64,000 nucleotides of DNA from CBDFKU01 sp965248975 (lineage in GTDB: Bacteria; Chloroflexota; Dehalococcoidia; Lucifugimonadales; JAGWBF01): positions 186,001-250,000 of the forward strand of contig CBDFKU010000018.1 of NCBI GenBank assembly GCA_965248975.1, written 5' to 3'. The notes under the pieces are model-generated. The model saw only the letters and a program-made list of their open reading frames with translations. It did no database searches and was not told the DNA's origin. This document shows positions 52,391-60,384 of the stretch, piece by piece. The translations under genes and the position numbers were made by a program. The stretch's first letter is position 1, and each line of letters opens with the position of its first letter.

Positions 52391-54130
52391 CCTGTCCCAC
52401 AAGTGGGAAGTGGTGAATAGAACCGCGTTAGGTCGTTAGGTGTGTTTCCGAGGTGACATCAACGAAGAGATGGAGATGTCGCTTTGACCAGGGTTTGCTT
52501 TACGACCCTGGCTGGGAAGTGCTAGGGGAATGCTGGATTGAAGGGTGAGGGTTGCTGTAGTGACAGCAGTTGCTGTCAGAGAGTGGGGAGAGGCTCTAGG
52601 CCGTGGATACTTGAGTGGAGAGGGAGGCTCGGGGTCTCCACGCCTTCCAGAGGGTGCGGAGGTTGAAGGCGATAGCAAGCACCGTCCATTCGGCCTTCAC
52701 GTTGGCAAGGCCACGCAACAGGAACCTCCGTGCCCTCAGTTGCTCCTTAAAGATTCCGAAGACGGGTTCGATCAACTGCTTTCTCAGATTGTAAGCCGTC
52801 CTGGCTGCCTCGGTAGACATCCATTCTCTGTGATCCCGCAGTGCACGGTCGTATGGTCCGATTTCTAGTTTGCGTCCCCGTTGGTAGTCCCTGGTGCAGA
52901 CTCCAAAAGCGGGGCAGTTGCGGCAGGCGGAGACAGAGACTGGTCGGTATACCCGGACCGGCATTCCTTTGTTTGTCGACGAACTGGAGAAGCGCAATCT
53001 CTTTCCCTGAGGACAGATGTAGCTGTCGTTATCCTCGTCATAGGTGAATCGGTCCTTATGATAGGGGTTGTCCAGAGGTCGGGCCATATCCGGCATTGCC
53101 ACTTGCTGACCTTTACGGTGACTCGCCTCCAGGTGCCCGCCTCCACAATAGCCGGCGTCAGCCAACGTCACCGGAGTCCTGGCTCCTGTAACACCCTCTG
53201 CCTGTTCCATCATCGGAGTCAACTGGAAGGCGTCATTGGTTTGATCCACAACGTCCACGGCGGTCAGCAGCATGCCGGTCGTCTTTCCGCCTGATGCCAG
53301 CGGTGAAACCATAGCCTGGGCGTTGTAGCTGGGCACGAATCCCTGACGGGTCTTCATAAGTCTTGCGTCCCAATCGGTCAGGTTGATGCGCTTGCGATTC
53401 TGCTCAGAAGCCAACTCGTCCATCGCATGACGAATCTGCTCCCTCAGCACTCTCTTGTTGGCTAACTCCTCCGGCAGATGTAAGGCAGGGGTATCCTCAC
53501 CTCCTTCGTTCTGATCTTCAAGGTCGGCTATCGCCTTCCCCACCCTGTTCAATAACCGGCCCAACTCCTCGGCATTGTAGGTCCTATCTCTGGCCGCATT
53601 GGCACCCACCTTAGTTCCGTCAACCGCCTGAACCGCCAGGTCCACCAGTTTCATAGTTACCGCCGTGCGCACTGTGCGCTCGAACAGCTTCCTCATGGCT
53701 CGGCGATGATCCCTGTAGAACCGCCACAGGGTGTTGTGGTCGGGATGCTGCCACCCAGTCAGCCACAGGTACGGTATCTGGTCGCGGCAGGCCGCCTCCA
53801 ACTTGCGACAGGAGCGCATCCCGGTCATGAAGCCGTACAACCACACGCTTAGCAACGCACGAGGATGGTAGGCCGGCGCTCCCATCGGGTCGCCGTCTAT
53901 CTCCACGCCGAGCTCAGCCCAGCCTTCCCTATCCAGTGCGTCCAGAAACTCGGCCACGAATCGGGCTGGATGGTCTAACGGCAACAGTTCGTCAAGAGAA
54001 GGCGGCAGCAGCCACATCTGATCGCGGTCCATATCTCGAAGCGGCATCTCCATCTCTCCTTCGTTGATGTCGCCTCTAAGGTACACCTAACACGGGTTCA
54101 TTCACCAGGTCCCTGACTTCTGAGACAGCC
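52390..54130 (-). mobile_element. IS1182-family insertion sequence (copy A)
   Basis: Long imperfect inverted repeats: the left end begins GCCTGTCCCACAAGT (52390-52404) and the right end, read inward on the minus strand, begins GGCTGTCTCAGAAGT (54130-54116). Similarity continues inward through TGGTGAAT, GTTAGGTGT, and GACATCAACGAAG to about 52480 and 54045. No target duplication is seen and the two flanks are different IS fragments on opposite strands, so the element probably took part in a rearrangement. Confidence 0.75.
52596..54047 (-). CDS. IS1182-family transposase (copy A)
   Basis: A DDE transposase of about 483 residues. The N-terminal domain reads MWLLPPSLDELLPLDHPARFVAEFLDALD. The catalytic Asp residues are in VQAVDGTKVGANA and VTLADAGYCGGG, and the Glu in EPVFGIFKEQLRARRF. 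A cysteine-rich insert (CPQGKRL..CRNCPAFGVC) is typical of the family. ATG 54047 is chosen for its AAGGAG 8 nt upstream; the frame opens earlier at 54086 inside the terminal repeat. It appears intact. Confidence 0.88.
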   Translation of the reverse strand: MPLRDMDRDQMWLLPPSLDELLPLDHPARFVAEFLDALDREGWAELGVEIDGDPMGAPAYHPRALLSVWLYGFMTGMRSCRKLEAACRDQIPYLWLTGWQHPDHNTLWRFYRDHRRAMRKLFERTVRTAVTMKLVDLAVQAVDGTKVGANAARDRTYNAEELGRLLNRVGKAIADLEDQNEGGEDTPALHLPEELANKRVLREQIRHAMDELASEQNRKRINLTDWDARLMKTRQGFVPSYNAQAMVSPLASGGKTTGMLLTAVDVVDQTNDAFQLTPMMEQAEGVTGARTPVTLADAGYCGGGHLEASHRKGQQVAMPDMARPLDNPYHKDRFTYDEDNDSYICPQGKRLRFSSSSTNKGMPVRVYRPVSVSACRNCPAFGVCTRDYQRGRKLEIGPYDRALRDHREWMSTEAARTAYNLRKQLIEPVFGIFKEQLRARRFLLRGLANVKAEWTVLAIAFNLRTLWKAWRPRASLSTQVSTA

Positions 54131-54437
54131 TCATCCACCACTCCGACCACGGCGCCCAGTACACGGCCCTCGCCTTCGGCCGCACGCTCCAGGCTGCCGG
54201 GCTCCAGGGGTCGATGGGGCCGTGGGCCATGCCCTTGATAACGCGGTGGCGGAGAGCTTCTTCGCCACCCTGCAGACCGAGCTCCTCGACCGCTGCTCCT
54301 GGTCAACGCGCCAGCAGCTCCGATCAGCGATCTTCGAGTACATAGAGGGGTTCTACAACCGGCAACGGCGCCATTCCACGTTGGGCTACCTGAGCCCCAT
54401 GGAGTACGAGAGGAGGTGGCAGGACGTGTCCGCTTAG
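54131..54437 (+). pseudogene. IS3-family OrfB fragment
   Basis: C-terminal third of an IS3 transposase: LIHHSDHGAQYTALAFGRTLQAAGLQ then, after a one-base frame change near 54215, GHALDNAVAESFFATLQTELLDR and YIEGFYNRQRRHSTLGYLSPMEYERR to the stop at 54437. The HSDHGxQY Asp and the Glu of AESFF are the usual DDE residues. The 5' part is missing; it abuts the IS1182 end. A right-end-like sequence (TCCACCGAACCGGGGTAACA) follows to about 54493. It is unrelated to the IS3 gene left of the IS1182. Confidence 0.85.
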
Positions 54438-55409
54438 GTTATGCTCCGTCTAGTTACGTAGTGTCGACATGTCCACCGAACCGGGGTAACACCAGTCCTT
54501 TTGGGGCTGATTAGAACTGCCGCCACTGACGAAGTCCGCGAGATCGTCTACAGTACTGCGGAAAAGTGTTGGCATGACGCCGATCCCGACAGAGAGGAGG
54601 ACGCCCTCAGGAGAGCTCTTCCCAAGGTGCTGAGGAGGCTCATTTGGCTTGCGAGGATCCAGAGGTGGACCGAACAACCGACGCCCTTCGGCGGTTGCGG
54701 GGCAAGACAGCACGGAGTCGCGCCCCTGACTACGTTCTGCGAAAAGCGATAATTGAAGGTAGTTGTAGGTGGTGCCTTTGATTGGGGAATAGTCGATGTT
54801 GCGAGTAGGTGGGCGGCCAAACCGCCTATCGGTCATGCCCCGAGTGCTCGCGTCAATCTGGATATGAGTAGGCCCGAACCTTAGAAAAGCAGACCACCTG
54901 CTGCTGTTGGCATACTAGCTTGCTACGCGGCCAAGGTCTCCGCAAGCGACTGGACGATCTTTGGTACCCACAATCGCTCTGTATGCTCCACTCTGCTCGA
55001 ACTCCCCGTCCAGTCTCTTAATGTCGGTTGAGAACCGCCCAGCGAGAACGTCAAATGGAAAGTTCTTACTGCCCTGTTGGGTCCACCATAGGAGATTCGA
55101 ACCACGGAGCATGAGGACCGGTATCGATTCGCCCCGGTTCAGACCGTGCCGGACACTGACTGCGGCAACCATGCTTCGGCCGCCATCGAATACTGTGCTT
55201 CCCATCCATCGAAATACGCCAGCTCATCGTCAGCCCGGTTTCCCGTGCGTAGGCTCGTTCACCTGAAAGGTTAGCCAGGGCTGAACGGCATCCAGCAACG
55301 ATTAATAGCCGGATTCTGGGAAAGTGTACGTACGCTACGTCTGTACGGACATGTATGTACGCTCCAGACATATCCTAGGCCATATATTTGACTGCCTTAT
55401 AGCCATTAC
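54438..55409. other. Decayed accessory DNA without a confident gene
   Basis: About 1 kb. The first 55 bp are the IS3 right end. A plus-strand frame at 54501-54752 (TDEVREIVYSTAEKCWHDADPDREEDALRRALPKVLRRLIWLARI) is charged and protein-like but has no start signal or family. A minus-strand frame at 54915-55205 has a plausible middle but two competing frames at its end. Both look like gene remains. I see no RNA gene or repeat here. Confidence 0.4.
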
Positions 55410-55990
55410 TTGCCGACTGGGGCTCATCCTCCACCGGAAGGAAATGCTCTCCTGGGGCCATTTCCGCTGAATCTCTGGAGGTAGCGGCCTGGTCGGCTGT
55501 GGCAGGCGCCCTCCGGGACCCACAGGTCCTAGTTGAGGAGTATCGCAGTCTTCTGGAGGCCTCGAACTCGGCCTCCGAATTGGAGCATCAGCGCAAAAGG
55601 ATTGATCTTGCGCTGAAGCAGGTCCGGCTCCAAGAAGACCGGATTACTCAAGCATACGTCAATGAAGCCATGGACCTTCAACGCTACAAGATGGAGATGG
55701 ATCGGCTCCGAGCCCGGAACAAGGAGTTGGAGGGTATCTCCCGTGACTTGGACCGCAGGGCAGAGCAGGGGAGGGACGCCGAGAGTGCGCTTCACCACCT
55801 CCAGACCTTTTGCCGCCGCGTGGCAGAGGGTCTGGACAACATGTCATTCGAGGAGAGGCGGCAACTTCTGCGGCTGGTGGTCCATCGCATCACGGTGGAA
55901 AACGAGATCGCGAGGATCGATACCGTTATTCCAGGCCCACATGCTGATGGTCAATTGCATACACGCCGTGCTGAGCTTGTCGAAGGATGA
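55410..55990 (+). pseudogene. Large serine recombinase, C-terminal remnant
   Basis: The open frame reads RKCSPGAISAESLEVAAWSAVAGALRDPQVLVEEYRSLLEAS, followed by a coiled coil (LEHQRKRIDLALKQVRLQEDRITQAYVNEAMDLQRYKMEMDRLRARNKELE) and LQTFCRRVAEGLDNMSFEERRQLLRLVVHRITVENEIARIDTVIPG. This is the zinc-ribbon edge and coiled-coil end of a large serine recombinase of the phage/ICE integrase type. The catalytic N-terminal domain with the serine is missing. It probably marks the edge of an old integrative element. The last codons run into a fragment of the palindromic repeat. Confidence 0.7.
55968..55988. repeat. Palindromic repeat, partial copy
   Basis: GTGCTGAGCTTGTCGAAGGA repeats the left arm of the intergenic palindrome (CTGAGCTTGTCGAAGG). 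The right arm is absent. It lies at the junction of the recombinase remnant and the hydantoinase gene. Confidence 0.6.
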
Positions 55991-56012
55991 GAGGCCGGGC
56001 CAGCCGCGATCC

Positions 56013-57461
56013 CTACCGTATCTTGTGGCCCTTCGGGGCGTAAGCGGCGGCGTTCGGGTTGCCCGGCAAAAACCGTCCGGTGCCGGGTTTGCCTTTGATC
56101 TCGCCCATCTCCATAATCACGCTGCCTCGCTGCATCGTCAGCTCGGGCATGCCCAGCAGCTCGAACCCCTCGAAACTGGAGAAGTCGGAGTTTCCGTGTT
56201 GGCGGTCCACCACGTGCCTCCCCGCCGGGTCCCACACCACCAGGTCGGCGTCGGAGCCGGGCCGCAGCGTCCCCTTCTTGGGGTACAGGCCGAAGATCTT
56301 GGCCGGGTTCTCGCAGAAAACCTGCACCAGGCGGGGCAGGGTGATGCGGCCTTCGTTGACGCCCCGGCTCCAGACCACCGGCACCATGAACTCGATGGTG
56401 TTGAGGCCGTAGCGAGCCTCGAAGATGTTCCCCACGTCGACGTCGCTCCCGCCTTGTGCCAGGGTGGTGGACATGCCCCCCGAGACCTTCTGGGCCCGGG
56501 TGAACCCCCCGGAGTCGCTGGCCACCACGTCGATGGCGCCGTCGGCCAGCGCTGCCCACAGGGCCTCGGAGTCCTCCTGCTCCCTTAGTGGAGGCCCGAC
56601 CTTGCCCAGGGCGCCCTTCTTCAGCACTTCGTCATTGGTCAGGGTCAGGTAGTGGGGACACGTCTCCGTGAACAGAGGAAGCCCTTCGTCCCTGAACCTG
56701 CGCACCAGGGGCAGCGCTTCGTGGGTGCTCAGGTGCACAGGATACAGCGGAGAGCCCACCACCTGGGAGAACACGGCGGCCCGATGCAGCCCCTCGGCCT
56801 CAAGGATGTTGGGTTGCGACTTGAGGAAGTACTCGGCCGATGTCTTGCCCTCGGATGTGTACCGGTCGATGAGGTAGTCGATGCAGCAGCCGTTCTCGGC
56901 GTGGACCATGGCCAGGCCGCCATCCCGGGCCGCTTTGTCCATCAGCCTGATCATCCCGTTATCGGAGATCATCATGCCCCGACGCTGGTAGGCCAGGAAG
57001 AACTTCATGGAGATGACGCCCATGCGGATCAGCTCGGGGACCGACCGCTCCAGGGTATCCTCGTCGGAGCCGGTGTATGCCCCGTGGACCGAAAAGTCCA
57101 GGTGGGAGAGGCGCTCGCCTTCGTCTATGAACCCTTTTATCACGTCTGTGGTGTATCCGCCGAAGCCCCAGGAGCTCACGTTGCCCACGAAGGCGATGAC
57201 CGTGGTCACTCCCCCGTATGCGGCGCAGATAGAGTACTGGTCCATCTTGTCGGCGTAGACCGGGTGGCAGTGGGCGTCCAGGGCTCCAGGCAGCACGTAT
57301 CGGCCGGCGGCGTCGATGACGCGGCCGGCTTCTCGCCCCGAAAGGTCCTCTCCCATTTCCAGGACCCGGCCGTCGGCGATGAGCACGTCCTGCCTGGAGA
57401 TGCCCTGCCCCGATACCAGAAGCCCGCCCTTGACCAGCACGTCGGCCCGCCCTGTATTCAT
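56013..57461 (-). CDS. Dihydropyrimidinase/hydantoinase-like amidohydrolase
   Basis: A 482-residue cyclic amidohydrolase. The HxH metal pair is in LPGALDAHCHP, the carbamylated lysine in GVISMKFFLAYQRRG, and further metal His in MVHAENG and PVHLSTHEA. The late Asp is in DVVASDSGGFTRAQK, where D-hydantoinases usually read SDHxPF, so the substrate pocket is likely different. FCENPAKIFGLYPKKGTLRPGSDADLVVWDP is typical. ATG 57461 is chosen for its GGGGGAG site. Neighbours (NIPSNAP, FAH) suggest a catabolic set; the substrate is unknown. Confidence 0.85.
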   Translation of the reverse strand: MNTGRADVLVKGGLLVSGQGISRQDVLIADGRVLEMGEDLSGREAGRVIDAAGRYVLPGALDAHCHPVYADKMDQYSICAAYGGVTTVIAFVGNVSSWGFGGYTTDVIKGFIDEGERLSHLDFSVHGAYTGSDEDTLERSVPELIRMGVISMKFFLAYQRRGMMISDNGMIRLMDKAARDGGLAMVHAENGCCIDYLIDRYTSEGKTSAEYFLKSQPNILEAEGLHRAAVFSQVVGSPLYPVHLSTHEALPLVRRFRDEGLPLFTETCPHYLTLTNDEVLKKGALGKVGPPLREQEDSEALWAALADGAIDVVASDSGGFTRAQKVSGGMSTTLAQGGSDVDVGNIFEARYGLNTIEFMVPVVWSRGVNEGRITLPRLVQVFCENPAKIFGLYPKKGTLRPGSDADLVVWDPAGRHVVDRQHGNSDFSSFEGFELLGMPELTMQRGSVIMEMGEIKGKPGTGRFLPGNPNAAAYAPKGHKIR

Positions 57462-57605
57462 AGCTCCCCCACCTTCGAAGATTCCCGGCGCTACGAATTT
57501 ATCACCAAAGGACCCCTGGTTCAAGGCACGATGATGTGCTAACCTGTCCAGCGAACGGGACGGTTCCGCAAGGTCTTCCGATTCTCGCTCCAGGGAAGGT
57601 TGTTT

Positions 57606-57664
57606 CCGCTCGCCCTGAGCCAGTCGAAGGGCGTCCCTTGGTTCGACGAACTAACCATGAGCGG
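57606..57664. repeat. Palindromic intergenic repeat, copy 3
   Basis: A 59-bp palindrome from CCGCTCGCCCTGAGCC to CTAACCATGAGCGG, with the centre GTCCCTTGGTTCGAC. Outer arms are again seen: GGTCTTCCGATTCTC to the left (57572-57586) and GAGAATCAAACGACC to the right (57681-57695). It lies between the divergent hydantoinase and NIPSNAP genes. Confidence 0.8.
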
Positions 57665-57741
57665 TTTCCATCCCACCGCAGAGAATCAAACGACCCTGGA
57701 CGGCCCCGGCGTCCCCATGGACGGAGCTACAGGAGGAAGTG

Positions 57742-58062
57742 ATGATCTATGACGTTCGGATCTACGACCTGAAGCCTGGCAACGTCGACGCCTACATGGC
57801 GGCCGTACGGGAGGTGGGCCTCCCCGTGAGGCAGTCCCACGACGTCAAGCTCGCCGGCTGGTACTATACCGAGATCGGGACCCTCAACCAGGTGATCCAC
57901 ATCTGGGCGTACCAGGACATCGAGGACCTGGAGAGGAAGATGGAGGCCGTGCGCAGCGACCCCCGCTGGGTCAACGAGTACGTCCCCCGGGTGCAGCCGC
58001 TGATCGCCAACCAGCGCAACCAGATAATGCACGGCGCTGACTTCTTCCCCGGACCGGCCTAG
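57742..58062 (+). CDS. NIPSNAP-family protein
   Basis: A 106-residue ferredoxin-like alpha-beta protein of the NIPSNAP family: MIYDVRIYDLKPGNVDAYMAAVREVGLPVRQSH, then KLAGWYYTEIGTLNQVIHIWAYQDIEDLERKMEAVRSDPRW. Function in bacteria is unknown; members often lie beside catabolic enzymes, as here. ATG 57742 is preferred over the GTG 3 nt earlier because AGGAGG is 5 nt upstream of it. Confidence 0.85.
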   Translation: MIYDVRIYDLKPGNVDAYMAAVREVGLPVRQSHDVKLAGWYYTEIGTLNQVIHIWAYQDIEDLERKMEAVRSDPRWVNEYVPRVQPLIANQRNQIMHGADFFPGPA

Positions 58063-58184
58063 AACCCGACGCGGGGGTCCAGGTTAGCCCCAGAGAAACG
58101 GAGGCACAGAAAGCGCGTCCGATGCTTTCTGTGCTTCCGCGTGCTTCAGGACGAGCCCCGAAACGACCTGAAGTACAGGACCGG

Positions 58185-58940
58185 CTAATCCTCCAGCCGC
58201 ACCGGGTTGGAGAGGACCCCGACGCCCTCTACCTCTACCTCCACCGTGTCGCCGTGGTTCAGGTCGGCAGGTTTGCCCGGGGTCCCGGTAAAGATGAGGT
58301 CGCCGGGCTCCAGGGTCTGGCGCTGGGATATGTAGCTGACCACCGTGGGAACGTCGAAGATGAACAGGGCCGTGCTCTCGGCTTGAACCTCTTTCCCGTT
58401 GACCCTGGCACGGAGCATGGCGTTCGCCGGATCGATGTCGTCGGCGATGTAGGGGCCCACGGGGGAGAAGGTGTCCGAGGACTTGGCCCGCCACCACTGG
58501 CTGTCTCCCCGCTGCCACTCACGGGCGCTCACGTCGTTGCCGCAGGTGTAACCCAGAACGTAGTCGAGGGCATTTCCCTTGGACACCTTCCGGCACTGTT
58601 TCTTGATCACAATGACGAACTCACCCTCTTCGTGGAAGGTCTCCACGTCGCGGGGACGGATGATGGTTTCGCCGGGACCGATCATCGACGAAGGCGTCTT
58701 TATGAAGATCAGCGGCTCCTCCAGGGGAGGCCGCTCCCCCAGATGGCTGGAGTAGTTCAGCCCCACGGCCAGGATCTTGCTGGGCGCGGTCGGGGACAGT
58801 AGCTTCACCTCAGAGATCGGGTGGGTGTGGTCGGTGACCCGGAAGTCTTCGAAGGGAGTTGTGGTGATCTCCTTGACCGAATCCCCGTCCACCACACCGT
58901 AGCTTACCTGTCCGTGGGCCAGGTATCGTGCGAACTTCAT
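58185..58940 (-). CDS. Fumarylacetoacetate hydrolase-family protein
   Basis: A 251-residue FAH-fold enzyme that hydrolyses or decarboxylates beta-diketo or oxo acids. Metal and active-site motifs are KILAVGLNYSSHLGE, the EGEFVIVIKKQCRKV (ExE) segment, YTCGNDVSAREWQ with the metal Asp, KSSDTFSPVGPYI and LEPGDLIFTGTP. It could be a 2-hydroxyhepta-2,4-diene-1,7-dioate isomerase, acylpyruvase or oxaloacetate decarboxylase; sequence does not decide. It is convergent with the NIPSNAP gene. Confidence 0.87.
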   Translation of the reverse strand: MKFARYLAHGQVSYGVVDGDSVKEITTTPFEDFRVTDHTHPISEVKLLSPTAPSKILAVGLNYSSHLGERPPLEEPLIFIKTPSSMIGPGETIIRPRDVETFHEEGEFVIVIKKQCRKVSKGNALDYVLGYTCGNDVSAREWQRGDSQWWRAKSSDTFSPVGPYIADDIDPANAMLRARVNGKEVQAESTALFIFDVPTVVSYISQRQTLEPGDLIFTGTPGKPADLNHGDTVEVEVEGVGVLSNPVRLED

Positions 58941-59065
58941 GGCTCCTCCTTATTTGCGTTCAGCTTACGATCGCTCCAGACCGACGGATCGCGCCGGCCA
59001 GGACCAGTACGTATTCTCTCACGCCCGGAGCATACCGGCAATTCTGCCCGAGAGGATTCGTCTCC

Positions 59066-60384
59066 TTACGGCTTGAATTCATCCGCCCCCATGTCCACGG
59101 TCCCATTGAACGGCCTGGAGTCTCCCTCGAAGTCGGAGCTCGGGGCGTTGGTGTTGGTTCCGGCGTCGATGGCAGGAGAGCCCGCCGCCAGGTGGTAGTC
59201 CCCGGCTGCCGAGTTCACGAACCCGGGTGGGACCGCGTTGGTAATCACGTCTCCGGCGCCCAGGGCCACGCCGGCCTCTGTGTGGTTGTACATATAGTTA
59301 TTTTGGTGCAGCGGGTTGGTGTTGTTGGCAACCTCTATCGCAGTCTGGCTGGAGTTGTCCCCCACAAGGATGTTGTTGACAATGTTGGCTTGACCCCCAA
59401 AAGAGGCGACGCTGTAGGAAGAGGCGCCGTTGTCCACGTTTACGATTGTGTTATTTCGGATGAGAGGTTCGCCGCTACTCACGTTTATACCGGAAGAGCC
59501 ACGGGGTGGCGTGACTATGGTGGACCCACCATGGATAATGTTGTTCTGGATTACAGGACTCCCTCCGAAGAAAACCCTAATGGCATGGCTACCTAGCCTG
59601 CCGATTGCTTTGATCGTAAAGCCGTCCAGAACAGTGGCGTTGCTCACCCGGAGGAAATCCAACGTGGTGACGCCAAAGGTATCAGAGGTCTGCATGATTA
59701 TGGTCTCCGCCGCGGTCCCGTCAGTGAGGATTCTGACATCCTTCCAGACGCTAACCTTTTCGTCGTAGGTGCCCGGCGCCACGTGGATCGTGCCGTTCCA
59801 GGCCACCGCTTCGATGGCCGACTGAATGGTTTTGAAATGGGTATCGTCGGTACCGACGAAGCTGTCGTCTACCATCACCTCTGAAGGGGCGTTCGGCGGT
59901 GTTGGATCGATGATCGTGAATATGATCCTCTCGGAGTAGTCTTCCTGCGCGGACGGATGTGTCGGGTTGGTGAGTATGACGCCAGCCCAGTAGCTGCCGG
60001 GCTCGGCAAAGCTACCGTCGGCATTTATCTGGTTCCAGCTAGTTCCACGGCCCCATCCGCCGCCGGCGCCGGACGAGAATCCTGCGCCAACGCTGCCCAT
60101 AGACCTGCTGAAGACGACGGTCCCATCGGGCTTCGATATCTGAACTGTCACGTCTTCGGCAATAGCCGGGCGATTTCCACCGCGCAGGGCGGTGCCGCGC
60201 AGATCCATACTCACCTCTTCCTGACCTATTAGGAAGGTCTTGGCGAGCTTTTCGCTGCCATCTTCTAGCCTGAGCTCCACTCGTACCTCGTCAGGCTCCT
60301 CGAACAGGAGGCTCGGGTTGTCGGTCTCGGGCAGCAGTTCTGCCTCGCCCTCGCCGATGAAGGTTGATTCGTTCGTAAAAACCC
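59066..60384 (-). pseudogene. Secreted parallel beta-helix protein, 5' end lost to an IS
   Basis: About 435 residues remain. An N-terminal beta-rich part (LLFEEPDEVRVELRLEDGSEKLAKTFLIGQEEVSMDLRG) is followed by a right-handed beta helix: FKTIQSAIEAVAWNGTIHVAPGTYDEKVSV, VLDGFTIKAIG, PVIQNNIIHGGS, PLIRNNTIVNVDN, NIVNNILVGDN, and the typical end AGSPAIDAGTN...DMGADEFKP. Such proteins are surface-exposed and often bind or cut polysaccharides. The frame continues 5' into the IS1182-type element, where it is only antisense. No signal peptide remains. The missing start is not found on the far side of the IS. Confidence 0.75.
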
